From Neobacillus driksii (lineage in GTDB: Bacteria; Bacillota; Bacilli; Bacillales; Cytobacillaceae): DNA of 53,873 bases. The stretch is taken from the NCBI RefSeq assembly GCF_013409995.1, contig NZ_JACCBX010000022.1, positions 1 to 53,873 of the forward strand, written 5' to 3'. The notes below the pieces were generated by a model that was not told the origin of the DNA, did not search any database, and saw only the letters and a program-made list of their open reading frames with translations. A program made the position numbers and the translations under genes. Positions within the stretch are counted from its first letter, which is position 1; each line of letters begins with the position of its first letter. Below, piece after piece: positions 1-9,091 of this stretch.

Positions 1-94
<94 letters not shown>

Positions 95-102
95 ATACGA
101 AG

Positions 103-130
103 CACAACCTGATAAGGGTTGTGTTTTTTT
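103..130 (+). terminator. Intrinsic terminator of the rRNA operon
   Basis: A 7-bp perfect stem (cacaacc / ggttgtg) with a 7-base loop is followed by seven T residues. It lies immediately downstream of the 5S rRNA and ends the rRNA operon. Confidence 0.9.
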
Positions 131-150
131 GTTTTGTACGAAATTACGGG

Positions 151-468
151 ATAGTAGAATAAAAACTTTTGATTTCCTTGAGCTTGATTTTTACCCGATA
201 GAAGGAACTAAAATCTCTTTTTGTTGCCCTTTAAACTAGACTTTTAAAGGATTAGGGAACCAAACCCTCCATTTGATTCCCTCAAACTTGATTTTCCCAG
301 GATAAAGGGAGTCAAACTCTCCATTTGATTCCCTCAATCTTGATTTTCCCAGGCTAAAGGGAGTCAAACCCTCCTTTTGATTTCCTCAAACTTGATTTCA
401 CCAGGCTAAAGGGAACCAAACCCTTCCTTTGTTTACCTCAAACTTGAGGATAAAGGAAATCAAAACCC
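151..468. repeat. Tandem array of 52-bp imperfect repeats (array 1)
   Basis: Unit starts at 203, 255, 307, 359 and 411 are exactly 52 bp apart. A partial, degenerate unit precedes them from about 151, the unit at 411 is shortened to 44 bp by an 8-base deletion, and a fragment follows at 455. The three best units start gggaaccaaa or gggagtcaaa and continue to tttgattccc (tttgatttcc in the third), so the 10-base arms can pair across a 7-base loop. No ORF spans it. The array fills most of the gap between the rRNA terminator and the ctsR promoter; 469-570 is AT-rich with nothing recognised. Function unknown. Confidence 0.85.
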
Positions 469-570
469 ACAAAGCTTTCCTACCATTACTAACTACCTAA
501 AAACAAATTAATCAATTCAAACAGGTTTCACACATGCGAAATATGGAGAAAATCATTAGTAGCATGTTGT

Positions 571-599
571 TTGCAACTACATAAAATTTTCAGTATAAT
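571..599 (+). promoter_or_regulatory. SigA promoter of the ctsR operon
   Basis: -35 TTGCAA (571-576), a 17-bp spacer and a perfect -10 TATAAT (594-599). The predicted transcription start falls at about 606, inside the CtsR operator, which suits repression by steric block. Confidence 0.8.
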
Positions 600-602
600 T
601 AA

Positions 603-619
603 TGTCAAATATAGTCAAA
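603..619 (+). promoter_or_regulatory. CtsR operator (heptad direct repeat)
   Basis: Two heptads, tGTCAAA (603-609) and AGTCAAA (613-619), are separated by three bases. This matches the known CtsR box of two RGTCAAA heptads with a 3-bp spacer. It sits just 3' of the -10 box, so the operon is probably autorepressed by CtsR and released on heat or protein stress. Confidence 0.88.
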
Positions 620-638
620 GTCAGAAGGAGGTGGGAAG

Positions 639-1100
639 ATGAGAAACATCTCCGATATTATTGAAAAGTATTTAAAACAAGTATTAGAAATGAGTGAAAA
701 GGAACACGTTGAAATTAAGAGAAGTGAAATAGCAGATAAATTTCAATGTGTACCATCACAAATAAATTATGTCATTAATACGCGCTTTACCATTGAACGA
801 GGGTATATCGTAGAGAGTAAACGCGGGGGAGGCGGGTACATCCGAATCATGAAGGTTCAGTCCCATGATTTAGCCGACTTAATTGACCATTTGTTGTCGC
901 TCATTGAAAATCGTATCGCACAAGCTACGGCAGAGGATGTAATTTACAGACTGGTCCATGAGGAGATAATTACAAAACGAGAGGCAAAAATAATGTTAAG
1001 TGTTATTGACCGTTCAGTCCTTTATATTGATCTTCCATTCCGAGACGAATTACGTGCAAGAATGTTGAAAGCGATGTTAACATCATTGAAATATAAATAA
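639..1100 (+). CDS. ctsR: Transcriptional repressor CtsR
   Basis: CtsR is the class III heat-shock repressor of clp genes in Firmicutes. The 153-residue length is normal. The N-terminal half carries a winged helix-turn-helix (around residues 25-60), followed by the tetraglycine loop G63-G66 (KRGGGGYIRI), which acts as the intrinsic heat sensor in the family. The C-terminal half is the dimerisation and McsB/ClpC interaction domain. The start is fixed by a strong aaggaggtgg site 5-6 bases upstream. It is the first gene of ctsR-mcsA-mcsB-clpC and has its own operator upstream, so negative autoregulation is expected. Identity is secure. Confidence 0.97.
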   Translation: MRNISDIIEKYLKQVLEMSEKEHVEIKRSEIADKFQCVPSQINYVINTRFTIERGYIVESKRGGGGYIRIMKVQSHDLADLIDHLLSLIENRIAQATAEDVIYRLVHEEIITKREAKIMLSVIDRSVLYIDLPFRDELRARMLKAMLTSLKYK

Positions 1101-1129
1101 TTTATACCAGCTAGAGAGGTGAAATAAAA

Positions 1130-1678
1130 ATGATTTGCCAGGAATGTAATCAAAGGCCTGCTGCACTCCATTTTACAAAAATCATCAATGGTGAAAAAAC
1201 CGAGGTAAACCTTTGTGAAAAATGTGCCCAAGAAAAGGGCGAGATGTTTATGATTAATGGTGGATCAGGTTTTACCTTTAATAACCTATTAGCGGGTCTA
1301 TTAAATATTGATCCTACTGTTCAAAAACAAAATCAAAATACGTTCCATCAAGAAGAAGTACTTCAATGTAATAAATGTTCAATGACATTTCCGCAATTTA
1401 TTAAAGTTGGAAGGTTTGGCTGTGCCCATTGCTATGAAACGTTTAAGGAGCAGCTTCCACCTGTCTTAAGGCGACTTCACAGCGGAAATTGGTCGCATAG
1501 CGGTAAAATACCAAAAAGAATTGGTGGAAGTATTCATCTCAAGAAGCAAGTTGAAAATCTTAAAAATGAGCTAAAAGAGTTAATTCAACAAGAGGAATTT
1601 GAAAAAGCTGCTAAGATTCGAGATGAAATTCGTACTCTCGAGAAGGAATTACCTAGCAGTAGTAAGGGAGGGGAATAA
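1130..1678 (+). CDS. mcsA: McsA, zinc-finger activator of the McsB arginine kinase
   Basis: McsA binds and activates the protein-arginine kinase McsB and modulates CtsR and ClpC. Four CxxC pairs are visible (C3/C6, C29/C32, C80/C83, C98/C101), giving two four-cysteine metal sites. They are followed by a coiled C-terminal UVR-type domain (about residues 138-175, EEFEKAAKIRDEI), as in UvrB and the ClpC M-domain. The 182-residue length is usual. It starts 29 bases after ctsR behind agaggtga, and its stop lies one base before the mcsB start, so translation is probably coupled. Confidence 0.96.
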   Translation: MICQECNQRPAALHFTKIINGEKTEVNLCEKCAQEKGEMFMINGGSGFTFNNLLAGLLNIDPTVQKQNQNTFHQEEVLQCNKCSMTFPQFIKVGRFGCAHCYETFKEQLPPVLRRLHSGNWSHSGKIPKRIGGSIHLKKQVENLKNELKELIQQEEFEKAAKIRDEIRTLEKELPSSSKGGE

Positions 1679-1679
1679 C

Positions 1680-2753
1680 GTGTCGCTTGAACGTTTTATT
1701 AATCAAGCAGTCAGCTCGTGGATGAGCGAGGAGGGGCCTGACTCAGATATCGTCCTTAGTTCCCGAATCCGTTTAGCCCGAAACTTTGAAAACTTTAAAT
1801 TTCCAACACTATTTTCGCATGAAGAAGCACAATCGATTATTTTAAAAATAGAAGAAATCCTGCGTGAATCTAACTTTACAAAGTTTGGACAAATGGAACT
1901 TCTGAAGATCGATGACATACAGCCTCTTCAAAAAAGGGTTTTGGTAGAAAAGCATTTGATTAGTCCTAATTTAGCAGAAGACTCACCTTATGGGGCTGTT
2001 CTATTAACCGAAAATGAAGAAGTTAGTATTATGATTAATGAAGAGGATCACATTCGCATTCAGTGTTTGTTTCCTGGGCTGCAACTAACGGAGGCATTGG
2101 AGGCTGCGAATGAAGTAGATGATTGGCTGGAAAGCCATATTCACTTCGGATTCGATGAGAAGCATGGTTATCTAACAAGCTGCCCTACAAACGTAGGAAC
2201 CGGACTTCGTGCTTCAGTCATGATGCACTTACCAGGATTGATGTTAACACAGCAAATCAATCGTATTATTCCGGCAATTAATCAGCTGGGTTTGGTTGTA
2301 AGAGGTATCTATGGTGAGGGGAGTGAAGCGCTCGGAAATATATTTCAAATTTCCAATCAAATTACTTTAGGAAAATCTGAAGAAGACATTTGCCGTGACC
2401 TAAAAGGTGTTGTGAGTCAGTTAATTTCACAAGAAAGGTCTGCTCGTGAAGCATTACGCAAAACTTCAAACATACAATTAGAAGACAGAGTGTTTCGTTC
2501 TTATGGCGTGTTATCCAACTGCAGGATCATTGAAACAAAAGAGGCTGCAAAATGCCTATCCGATGTCCGCCTAGGAATTGATATGGGATACATTGATCAT
2601 TTACCTAAGAATATATTAAATGAATTGATGATTTTAACACAGCCTGGATTCTTGCAGCAGTACGCAGGCGGGCATTTAAGAGCAAATGAAAGAGATATAA
2701 GACGAGCAGCATTAATTCGAGAACGATTAAAAATGGAGTCAGATAAAAGGTGA
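1680..2753 (+). CDS. mcsB: Protein arginine kinase McsB
   Basis: McsB phosphorylates arginines on CtsR and damaged proteins, marking them for ClpCP. It is homologous to phosphagen kinases: SSRIRLARN (27-35) in the nucleotide-binding part, the acidic catalytic loop near E121-E122, and CPTNVGTGLR (168-177). The C-terminal RDIRRA (338-343) matches the RDXXRA phosphoarginine-binding switch. I start at GTG 1680 (MSLERF..., 357 aa) because it follows aagggagggg with good spacing and matches the family N-terminus. An in-frame ATG at 1599 would add 27 residues inside mcsA without a ribosome-binding site or homology. Confidence 0.95.
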   Translation: MSLERFINQAVSSWMSEEGPDSDIVLSSRIRLARNFENFKFPTLFSHEEAQSIILKIEEILRESNFTKFGQMELLKIDDIQPLQKRVLVEKHLISPNLAEDSPYGAVLLTENEEVSIMINEEDHIRIQCLFPGLQLTEALEAANEVDDWLESHIHFGFDEKHGYLTSCPTNVGTGLRASVMMHLPGLMLTQQINRIIPAINQLGLVVRGIYGEGSEALGNIFQISNQITLGKSEEDICRDLKGVVSQLISQERSAREALRKTSNIQLEDRVFRSYGVLSNCRIIETKEAAKCLSDVRLGIDMGYIDHLPKNILNELMILTQPGFLQQYAGGHLRANERDIRRAALIRERLKMESDKR

Positions 2754-2766
2754 GGAGGAATGGAAT

Positions 2767-5208
2767 ATGATGTTTGGCCGTTTTACTGAGAGAGCTCAAA
2801 AGGTTTTAGCTTTAGCACAAGAGGAAGCAATTAGACTTGGACACAATAATATTGGAACTGAGCATATTTTATTAGGTTTAGTCCGTGAAGGAGAAGGCAT
2901 TGCTGCCAAAGCACTTTATGGGCTGGGCTTGGGTTCAGAAAAAATTCAAAAAGAGGTAGAATCGTTGATCGGGAAAGGCCAGGAAGCATCCCAAACGATT
3001 CACTATACACCAAGGGCGAAAAAGGTAATTGAGTTATCTATGGATGAAGCCCGTAAATTAGGACATTCCTATGTCGGAACAGAGCATATTCTACTTGGAT
3101 TAATTCGTGAAGGTGAAGGCGTTGCTGCAAGAGTTCTTAATAACCTGGGAGTAAGCCTAAATAAAGCGCGTCAACAGGTACTGCAATTATTAGGAAGTAA
3201 TGAATCGGGCGGTCATCAAGGAGGAGCATCGGTAAGTGCCAATACTCCAACCCTTGACAGCCTTGCTAGAGATTTAACAGCGATTGCTAGAGAAGGAAGT
3301 TTAGATCCTGTTATCGGAAGAAGTAAAGAGATCCAGCGGGTAATTGAAGTATTAAGCCGCCGTACAAAAAATAACCCTGTGTTAATCGGTGAACCAGGCG
3401 TAGGTAAAACTGCTATCGCTGAAGGCCTTGCACAGCAAATTGTAAATAATGAAGTACCGGAAATTCTTCGTGATAAGCGGGTTATGACGCTGGACATGGG
3501 CACCGTCGTAGCAGGAACTAAATATCGTGGTGAATTTGAGGACCGTTTGAAAAAGGTAATGGATGAAATCCGCCAGGCAGGTAACATCATTCTCTTTATT
3601 GATGAACTACACACCTTAATTGGTGCCGGAGGAGCAGAAGGAGCGATTGACGCTTCTAACATCCTAAAACCTTCACTGGCACGTGGTGAGCTCCAATGTA
3701 TCGGTGCAACCACACTGGACGAATACAGAAAATATATTGAAAAGGATGCCGCTTTAGAGCGCCGCTTCCAGCCAATTCGTGTTGATGAACCAACGGCAGA
3801 AGAGTCTATTCGTATACTAGAAGGTCTTCGTGATCGTTATGAAGCACATCACCGTGTATCGATCACGGATGAAGCAATTGAAGCAGCGGTAAAATTATCT
3901 GACCGCTATATTTCTGACCGATTCCTTCCAGATAAGGCAATTGACCTTATTGATGAAGCCGGATCAAAGGTTCGCTTACGTTCGTATACAACACCGCCAA
4001 ATTTAAAAGAATTAGAAGTAAAGTTAGAGGAAGTACGCAAAGAGAAGGATGCTGCTGTTCAAAGCCAGGAATTTGAAAAAGCTGCCTCTCTAAGAGATAC
4101 AGAACAGCGACTTCGTGAACAGCTTGAAGAAACAAAGAAAACGTGGAAAGAAAAGCAAGGAAAAGAAAACAGCGAAGTTACTGTTGAGGATATTGCAAGT
4201 GTGGTTTCAAGCTGGACGGGAATACCTGTCTCCAAACTTGCACAGACAGAAACAGCTAAGCTGCTAAACTTAGAGGAACTCTTACACTCACGAGTGATTG
4301 GTCAAGAAGAAGCGGTTAAGGCTGTTTCAAAAGCAGTCCGTCGTGCGAGAGCAGGCTTAAAGGATCCAAAACGTCCGATTGGCTCGTTTGTATTCCTTGG
4401 TCCTACTGGTGTTGGTAAAACCGAATTGGCTCGAGCACTTGCTGAAGCAATGTTTGGTGACGAAGACGCCATGATTCGGATCGATATGTCAGAATACATG
4501 GAGAAGCATTCTACTTCACGTTTAGTTGGGTCTCCTCCGGGATATGTGGGTTATGAAGAAGGCGGTCAATTAACGGAAAAGGTACGTAGAAAACCATACT
4601 CCGTTATCCTGCTTGATGAAATTGAAAAGGCACATCCAGACGTGTTTAATATATTACTGCAAGTCCTAGAGGATGGCCGCTTAACAGATTCAAAAGGAAG
4701 GACGGTTGACTTCCGCAATACGGTTCTGATTATGACTTCTAACGTTGGTGCAGAAGCACTAAAACGTAACAAATATGTCGGCTTTAATATACAAGATGGA
4801 GAGCAGGATTATAAGGACATGAAGGGTAAGGTTATGGAAGAATTGAAAAAGGCCTTCCGTCCTGAATTCTTAAACCGTATTGATGAAATCATTGTCTTCC
4901 ATGCTTTAGAGAAAAAGCATCTTGGAGAAATTGTTACTTTATTATCCGATCAGCTTGTAAAACGACTAAAAGAGCAGCATATTTCTTTAGAGTTAACCGA
5001 AGCAGCTAAGGATAAGATATCTATCGAGGGTTACGACCCAGAATACGGTGCACGTCCATTACGCAGAGCAATTCAAAAGCATATTGAGGACCGACTCTCT
5101 GAAGAACTATTAAAAGGAACAGTATTAACAGGGCAGCATGTTATAATTGATGTTGATAATGGTGAATTTTCAGTTAGAACGGCAGAAAAAACGCCCCTAA
5201 CTAAATAA
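2767..5208 (+). CDS. clpC: ATP-dependent Clp protease ATP-binding subunit ClpC
   Basis: ClpC is a Hsp100 unfoldase that feeds ClpP, recognising arginine-phosphorylated substrates and adaptor-bound proteins in the cytoplasm. Domains run as follows: a double N-terminal Clp repeat (1-145), AAA-1 with Walker A GEPGVGKT (208-215), a coiled M/UVR domain (about 410-460), and AAA-2 with Walker A GPTGVGKT (545-552) and sensor region. The 813-residue length is typical. It starts 13 bases after mcsB behind gtgaggagg. CtsR control comes through the operon promoter. A strong terminator-like hairpin follows it. Confidence 0.98.
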   Translation: MMFGRFTERAQKVLALAQEEAIRLGHNNIGTEHILLGLVREGEGIAAKALYGLGLGSEKIQKEVESLIGKGQEASQTIHYTPRAKKVIELSMDEARKLGHSYVGTEHILLGLIREGEGVAARVLNNLGVSLNKARQQVLQLLGSNESGGHQGGASVSANTPTLDSLARDLTAIAREGSLDPVIGRSKEIQRVIEVLSRRTKNNPVLIGEPGVGKTAIAEGLAQQIVNNEVPEILRDKRVMTLDMGTVVAGTKYRGEFEDRLKKVMDEIRQAGNIILFIDELHTLIGAGGAEGAIDASNILKPSLARGELQCIGATTLDEYRKYIEKDAALERRFQPIRVDEPTAEESIRILEGLRDRYEAHHRVSITDEAIEAAVKLSDRYISDRFLPDKAIDLIDEAGSKVRLRSYTTPPNLKELEVKLEEVRKEKDAAVQSQEFEKAASLRDTEQRLREQLEETKKTWKEKQGKENSEVTVEDIASVVSSWTGIPVSKLAQTETAKLLNLEELLHSRVIGQEEAVKAVSKAVRRARAGLKDPKRPIGSFVFLGPTGVGKTELARALAEAMFGDEDAMIRIDMSEYMEKHSTSRLVGSPPGYVGYEEGGQLTEKVRRKPYSVILLDEIEKAHPDVFNILLQVLEDGRLTDSKGRTVDFRNTVLIMTSNVGAEALKRNKYVGFNIQDGEQDYKDMKGKVMEELKKAFRPEFLNRIDEIIVFHALEKKHLGEIVTLLSDQLVKRLKEQHISLELTEAAKDKISIEGYDPEYGARPLRRAIQKHIEDRLSEELLKGTVLTGQHVIIDVDNGEFSVRTAEKTPLTK

Positions 5209-5237
5209 CCAGATTCGTTATTTTTAGAACAACTAAA

Positions 5238-5278
5238 AGGGGTACACGTTATAAGTCTCGACCGTGTACCTCTTTTTC
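5238..5278 (+). terminator. Intrinsic terminator between clpC and radA
   Basis: An 11-bp stem with one G-U pair (aggggtacacg / cgtgtacctct) encloses a 14-base loop and is followed by a T-run. It separates the CtsR-controlled heat-shock genes from radA-disA, so read-through or an unseen promoter must feed radA. Confidence 0.8.
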
Positions 5279-5303
5279 TATTTAGAGTCAGGAGTAGATA
5301 CAT

Positions 5304-6686
5304 ATGGTCAAACGAAAAACGAAGTTCATGTGTCAGGAGTGTGGGTATGAATCTCCTAAATGGTTAGGAAAATGCCCTGGCTGCGGAGAGTGGAACAAAA
5401 TGGTGGAGGAAGTTGAGGTAACGGGTGGAAATAGAAGGGGCGCCTTTGCTCATTCTCAGGGAGTTTCTACACTTGCGTCGAAACCGACACCAATCACAGC
5501 CATTGAATCATTGTCAGAACCGAGAATTCTTACCGATCTCAATGAGCTTAATCGAGTTTTAGGTGGAGGCGTGGTAAAGGGATCACTTGTTTTAATCGGT
5601 GGTGACCCTGGTATCGGTAAATCGACTCTCCTTTTGCAGGTATCCTCTCAGCTTGCGAATAAAGGGAATCAGGTCTTATACATATCCGGCGAGGAATCGC
5701 TGAGGCAAACAAAGCTTCGAGCGGAAAGACTAGGAATTAAATCTGAAAATCTCCTCGTTTATGCTGAGACGAATTTAGAAGAAATAAATCGGACCATTGA
5801 AAATACAAACCCAAGTTTTGTCATAATTGATTCCATTCAAACGGTTTTCCATCCGGAAGTAACGTCTGCGCCAGGCAGCGTTTCACAAGTACGTGAATGT
5901 ACATCTGAATTAATGAGGATTGGGAAAACGAAAGGGATTGCGATCTTCATTGTAGGTCATGTAACAAAAGAAGGCTCTATAGCTGGACCAAGGCTGCTCG
6001 AGCATATGGTAGATACTGTTCTCTACTTTGAAGGGGAAAGGCACCATACGTATCGAATTTTACGTGCAGTAAAGAATCGTTTTGGTTCAACAAATGAAAT
6101 GGGTATTTTCGAGATGAAAGAGTTTGGACTTGATGAGGTTGCAAATCCATCGGAAATATTTCTTGAAGAGAGGTCACAAGGCGCGGCAGGTTCCACTGTG
6201 GTAGCTTCAATGGAAGGGACACGTCCTGTGCTTGTCGAAATCCAGGCATTAATTTCTCCTACCAGTTTTGGAAACCCAAGAAGAATGGCAACAGGTATTG
6301 ACCATAACCGAGTTCCATTATTGATGGCAGTTTTAGAGAAACGGATGGGAATGCTGCTTCAGAATCAAGATGCATATCTGAAGGTCGCTGGGGGCGTAAA
6401 GTTAGATGAACCAGCTATCGATTTAGCTATTATTGTAAGTATTGCCTCAAGCTTCCGTGATAGACCTACACGTGCCACGGATTGTATCATTGGCGAGGTT
6501 GGGTTAACCGGAGAAGTGCGAAGGGTCTCGAGAATTGAACAGCGTGTGCAGGAAGCTGCAAAGTTAGGCTTCGAACGGGTTATTTTACCTGCTAATAATT
6601 TGAGCGGCTGGAAAGGTCCGAAAGGTGTAGAGTTAATCGGCGTTTCGACTGTAGCAGAAGCTTTAAAAGCAGTGTTAGGGGTGTAG
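5304..6686 (+). CDS. radA: DNA repair protein RadA (Sms)
   Basis: RadA is a RecA-like hexameric branch-migration helicase used in recombination and transformation. A zinc finger lies at the N-terminus (C10, C13, C24, C27). The ATPase domain has Walker A GGDPGIGKST (99-108), the family motif KNRFG is at 257-261, and a C-terminal Lon-protease-like domain follows. The 460-residue length is usual. The start follows a caggag site ten bases upstream. disA begins three bases after its stop; in B. subtilis RadA restrains DisA cyclase activity, so the pairing is functional as well as positional. Confidence 0.97.
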   Translation: MVKRKTKFMCQECGYESPKWLGKCPGCGEWNKMVEEVEVTGGNRRGAFAHSQGVSTLASKPTPITAIESLSEPRILTDLNELNRVLGGGVVKGSLVLIGGDPGIGKSTLLLQVSSQLANKGNQVLYISGEESLRQTKLRAERLGIKSENLLVYAETNLEEINRTIENTNPSFVIIDSIQTVFHPEVTSAPGSVSQVRECTSELMRIGKTKGIAIFIVGHVTKEGSIAGPRLLEHMVDTVLYFEGERHHTYRILRAVKNRFGSTNEMGIFEMKEFGLDEVANPSEIFLEERSQGAAGSTVVASMEGTRPVLVEIQALISPTSFGNPRRMATGIDHNRVPLLMAVLEKRMGMLLQNQDAYLKVAGGVKLDEPAIDLAIIVSIASSFRDRPTRATDCIIGEVGLTGEVRRVSRIEQRVQEAAKLGFERVILPANNLSGWKGPKGVELIGVSTVAEALKAVLGV

Positions 6687-6689
6687 AGT

Positions 6690-7763
6690 ATGGAAAATAA
6701 AAAGCTGGGTGAACAAACTGTAAGTGAAGTTCTACAGTTTATTGCCCCAGGTACACCTATTCGTGAAGGAATTGATAATGTATTAAGAGCAAATACTGGC
6801 GGTCTTATTGTTGTTGGTTACAATGATAAGGTTAAAAGTATTGTAGATGGCGGTTTTCAAATTAATTGTCCTTTTTCACCAAGTTACCTTTATGAGTTAG
6901 CAAAAATGGATGGTGCAATTATCCTAAATGAATTAGGGAATACCATTCTTATTGCGAATGCTCAGCTTGTTCCTGATTCTGAAATATCAGCATCGGAAAC
7001 AGGTATGCGCCACCGTACCGCTGAACGAGTGGCCAGGCAAACAAAGGCCCTTGTCATTGCTATATCGCAAAGAAGAAATGTCATAACCTTATATCAAGGG
7101 AACTTCCGTTATGCCCTTAAAGATATATCTGTGATATTAACAAAGGCAAATCAGGCGATTCAAATGCTGGAAAAGTATAAGGTTGTCCTTGAACGAAGTA
7201 TTGCTGGGTTAAGTATTTTGGAGTTTGAAGAATCGGTTACCTATAACGATTTCTTACTCGTTCTCCACCGATTTGAAATGGTGTTAAAAATTAAAAATGA
7301 ACTCATTACTTATTTAAACGAATTAGGCACAGAAGGCAGGCTGATTCGCTTGCAAATGAATGAAATATTGACAGATCTAGAAGAAGAAACTGCCCTGATT
7401 ATTAAGGACTATGCCATTGATAGAGAGGTAAAGCCGAAGGATGTTCTAAAACGAATGCAGGTATTAACGAGTAATGGGACATTAGATGATATCGCAATAC
7501 TGAAACTAATGGGGTACCAAGGATATATTCCACTTGATGAAAATAAACATCCTCGGGGATATCGTATTCTAAATAAAATTCCTCGTCTTCCAATTGTAAT
7601 CATTGAAAACATTATTACGAGCTTTGGTGCGTTTTCAAAAATTATTTCAGCCTCTGTGGAAGAACTAGATGATGTTGAGGGAATCGGTGAAATCCGTGCA
7701 AAGAAAATAAGGGAAGGCTTGAGAATAATTAAAGAGAGATTATATACAGAGCGGCACTTATAG
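6690..7763 (+). CDS. disA: DNA integrity scanning diadenylate cyclase DisA
   Basis: DisA converts two ATP into the second messenger c-di-AMP and pauses at branched DNA to report damage. The N-terminal DAC domain shows the active-site motifs DGA (74-76) and RHR (107-109, RHRTAER). A helical linker follows, then C-terminal tandem helix-hairpin-helix DNA-binding motifs (about 320-350, DDVEGIGEIRAKKIREGL). The length is 357 aa, against about 360 in B. subtilis. It is tightly coupled to radA; its own ribosome-binding site (taggggtg, overlapping the end of radA) is modest. Confidence 0.97.
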   Translation: MENKKLGEQTVSEVLQFIAPGTPIREGIDNVLRANTGGLIVVGYNDKVKSIVDGGFQINCPFSPSYLYELAKMDGAIILNELGNTILIANAQLVPDSEISASETGMRHRTAERVARQTKALVIAISQRRNVITLYQGNFRYALKDISVILTKANQAIQMLEKYKVVLERSIAGLSILEFEESVTYNDFLLVLHRFEMVLKIKNELITYLNELGTEGRLIRLQMNEILTDLEEETALIIKDYAIDREVKPKDVLKRMQVLTSNGTLDDIAILKLMGYQGYIPLDENKHPRGYRILNKIPRLPIVIIENIITSFGAFSKIISASVEELDDVEGIGEIRAKKIREGLRIIKERLYTERHL

Positions 7764-7801
7764 ATCTCTATTAGGAAATAAAGAGGCAAATTTATGTTTG
7801 T

Positions 7802-7830
7802 TTGACAGAGTTTTTTTCCAGTGCTACCCT
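7802..7830 (+). promoter_or_regulatory. Possible promoter for yacL
   Basis: A perfect -35 TTGACA (7802-7807) is followed after 17 bp by TACCCT (7825-7830), which is preceded by an extended TG element. The -10 is poor, so the call is tentative. It lies in the 199-base gap between disA and yacL. Confidence 0.4.
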
Positions 7831-7962
7831 ATGAAGTGAAAAATATATTTTACTATATAAAGTAAACTTTCATGTTTTAAAATTCTCACTTTGACTAAAA
7901 TAACAATAAACGAAGGTTTCATTTTTGGGAATATGTTTATAATGAGTAGAGGAGGTGAAGGA

Positions 7963-9048
7963 ATGTTAAAACGTATTGTTCAAGCATGCTTTCTTATAAC
8001 TGGAGGTACGCTTGGAATATTGCTAATCCCACAATTGCTAAAGGTAATAAATTTCGATGACATTCCAATAATCAGTAACTCATATGCAGCGGCTATTATA
8101 GGTGCAATTATTTTTTATCTTATTACTTTTTGGGCAGTAGATTATGTACTAGAGTTTATTAAATGGGCAGAAGACTCACTGGTGAAAATCCCGGTAACAG
8201 ACGTGATTTTTGGCAGTTTAGGATTAATTTTTGGTTTATTAGTCGCCTTTTTAATTGGTTTTGCTCTAAATGCCATTCAAGTACCTATTCTTAATGCTGT
8301 GGCTCCTATTTTGCTGACATTATTATTTGGTTACCTTGGGTTTCAGGTTGGATTTAAGAAAAGAGATGAGCTGTTAAATCTTTTTGGAAGCCGTGGAAAG
8401 AAGAAATCCGGAGAAGAGGACGCTGACAAGACAGAGGGACAATCATTAAAGATCCTAGATACAAGCGTTATTATTGACGGTCGTGTCGCTGATATTTGTC
8501 AAACAGGATTCCTTGAAGGTACAATTGTAATTCCACGCTTTGTACTTGAGGAATTACAGCATATTGCTGATTCATCCGATGTCTTAAAGCGAAACCGTGG
8601 GAGACGGGGCTTGGATATTCTAAATCGGATTCAAAAGGAACTGGCGATAAAAGTTGAGATTTATGAAGGCGATTTTGATGAAATTCAAGAAGTTGACAGT
8701 AAGCTAGTGAAACTAGCGAAGATTACAAATGGAATGCTTGTTACGAATGATTTTAACCTCAATAAAGTATGTGAATTACAGAATGTTTCTGTATTAAATA
8801 TTAATGATCTAGCCAATGCCGTAAAACCAGTAGTTCTGCCTGGTGAAGAGTTATCTGTACAGGTAATCAAGGATGGTAAAGAATATCACCAAGGTGTAGC
8901 ATATCTTGATGATGGGACGATGATTGTGGTTGAAGAGGGAAGAGAATATATCGGGAAAAGAATTGATGTTCTTGTAACGAGTGTTCTTCAAACTTCAGCT
9001 GGAAGAATGATCTTTGCTAAACCAAAATTATTGGAAAAGGCGCTGTAG
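7963..9048 (+). CDS. yacL: Membrane-anchored PIN-TRAM domain protein YacL
   Basis: The N-terminal part carries about four hydrophobic segments (roughly 5-27, 40-62, 82-104, 112-132). A cytoplasmic PIN nuclease-like domain follows (163-275, starting KILDTSVIIDGR with the first acidic active-site residue), and then a TRAM RNA-binding domain (about 290-355). The cellular substrate is not established; RNA cleavage is inferred from the fold. I place the start at ATG 7963 behind gaggaggtgaagg, giving 361 residues with the family N-terminus MLKRIVQA; an upstream in-frame start would add 24 residues without support. Confidence 0.9.
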   Translation: MLKRIVQACFLITGGTLGILLIPQLLKVINFDDIPIISNSYAAAIIGAIIFYLITFWAVDYVLEFIKWAEDSLVKIPVTDVIFGSLGLIFGLLVAFLIGFALNAIQVPILNAVAPILLTLLFGYLGFQVGFKKRDELLNLFGSRGKKKSGEEDADKTEGQSLKILDTSVIIDGRVADICQTGFLEGTIVIPRFVLEELQHIADSSDVLKRNRGRRGLDILNRIQKELAIKVEIYEGDFDEIQEVDSKLVKLAKITNGMLVTNDFNLNKVCELQNVSVLNINDLANAVKPVVLPGEELSVQVIKDGKEYHQGVAYLDDGTMIVVEEGREYIGKRIDVLVTSVLQTSAGRMIFAKPKLLEKAL

Positions 9049-9091
9049 CTAGACATACGCTAGACAGAAAGAATTAGAATGGAGTTTTAGT

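Noticed and set aside
1599..1679. An N-terminal extension of McsB from ATG 1599
   Set aside because: It lies wholly inside mcsA in another frame, lacks a ribosome-binding site, and would add 27 residues that relatives do not have.
3216..3713. A 165-codon minus-strand ORF within clpC
   Set aside because: It is an antisense shadow of the ClpC AAA-1 domain, of low complexity (Ser/Ile/Arg rich) and without initiation signals.
7938..7943. TATAAT before yacL as a promoter -10
   Set aside because: Transcription would start at about the ribosome-binding site, and no -35 lies at 17 bp (ggtttc), so it is unlikely to drive yacL.
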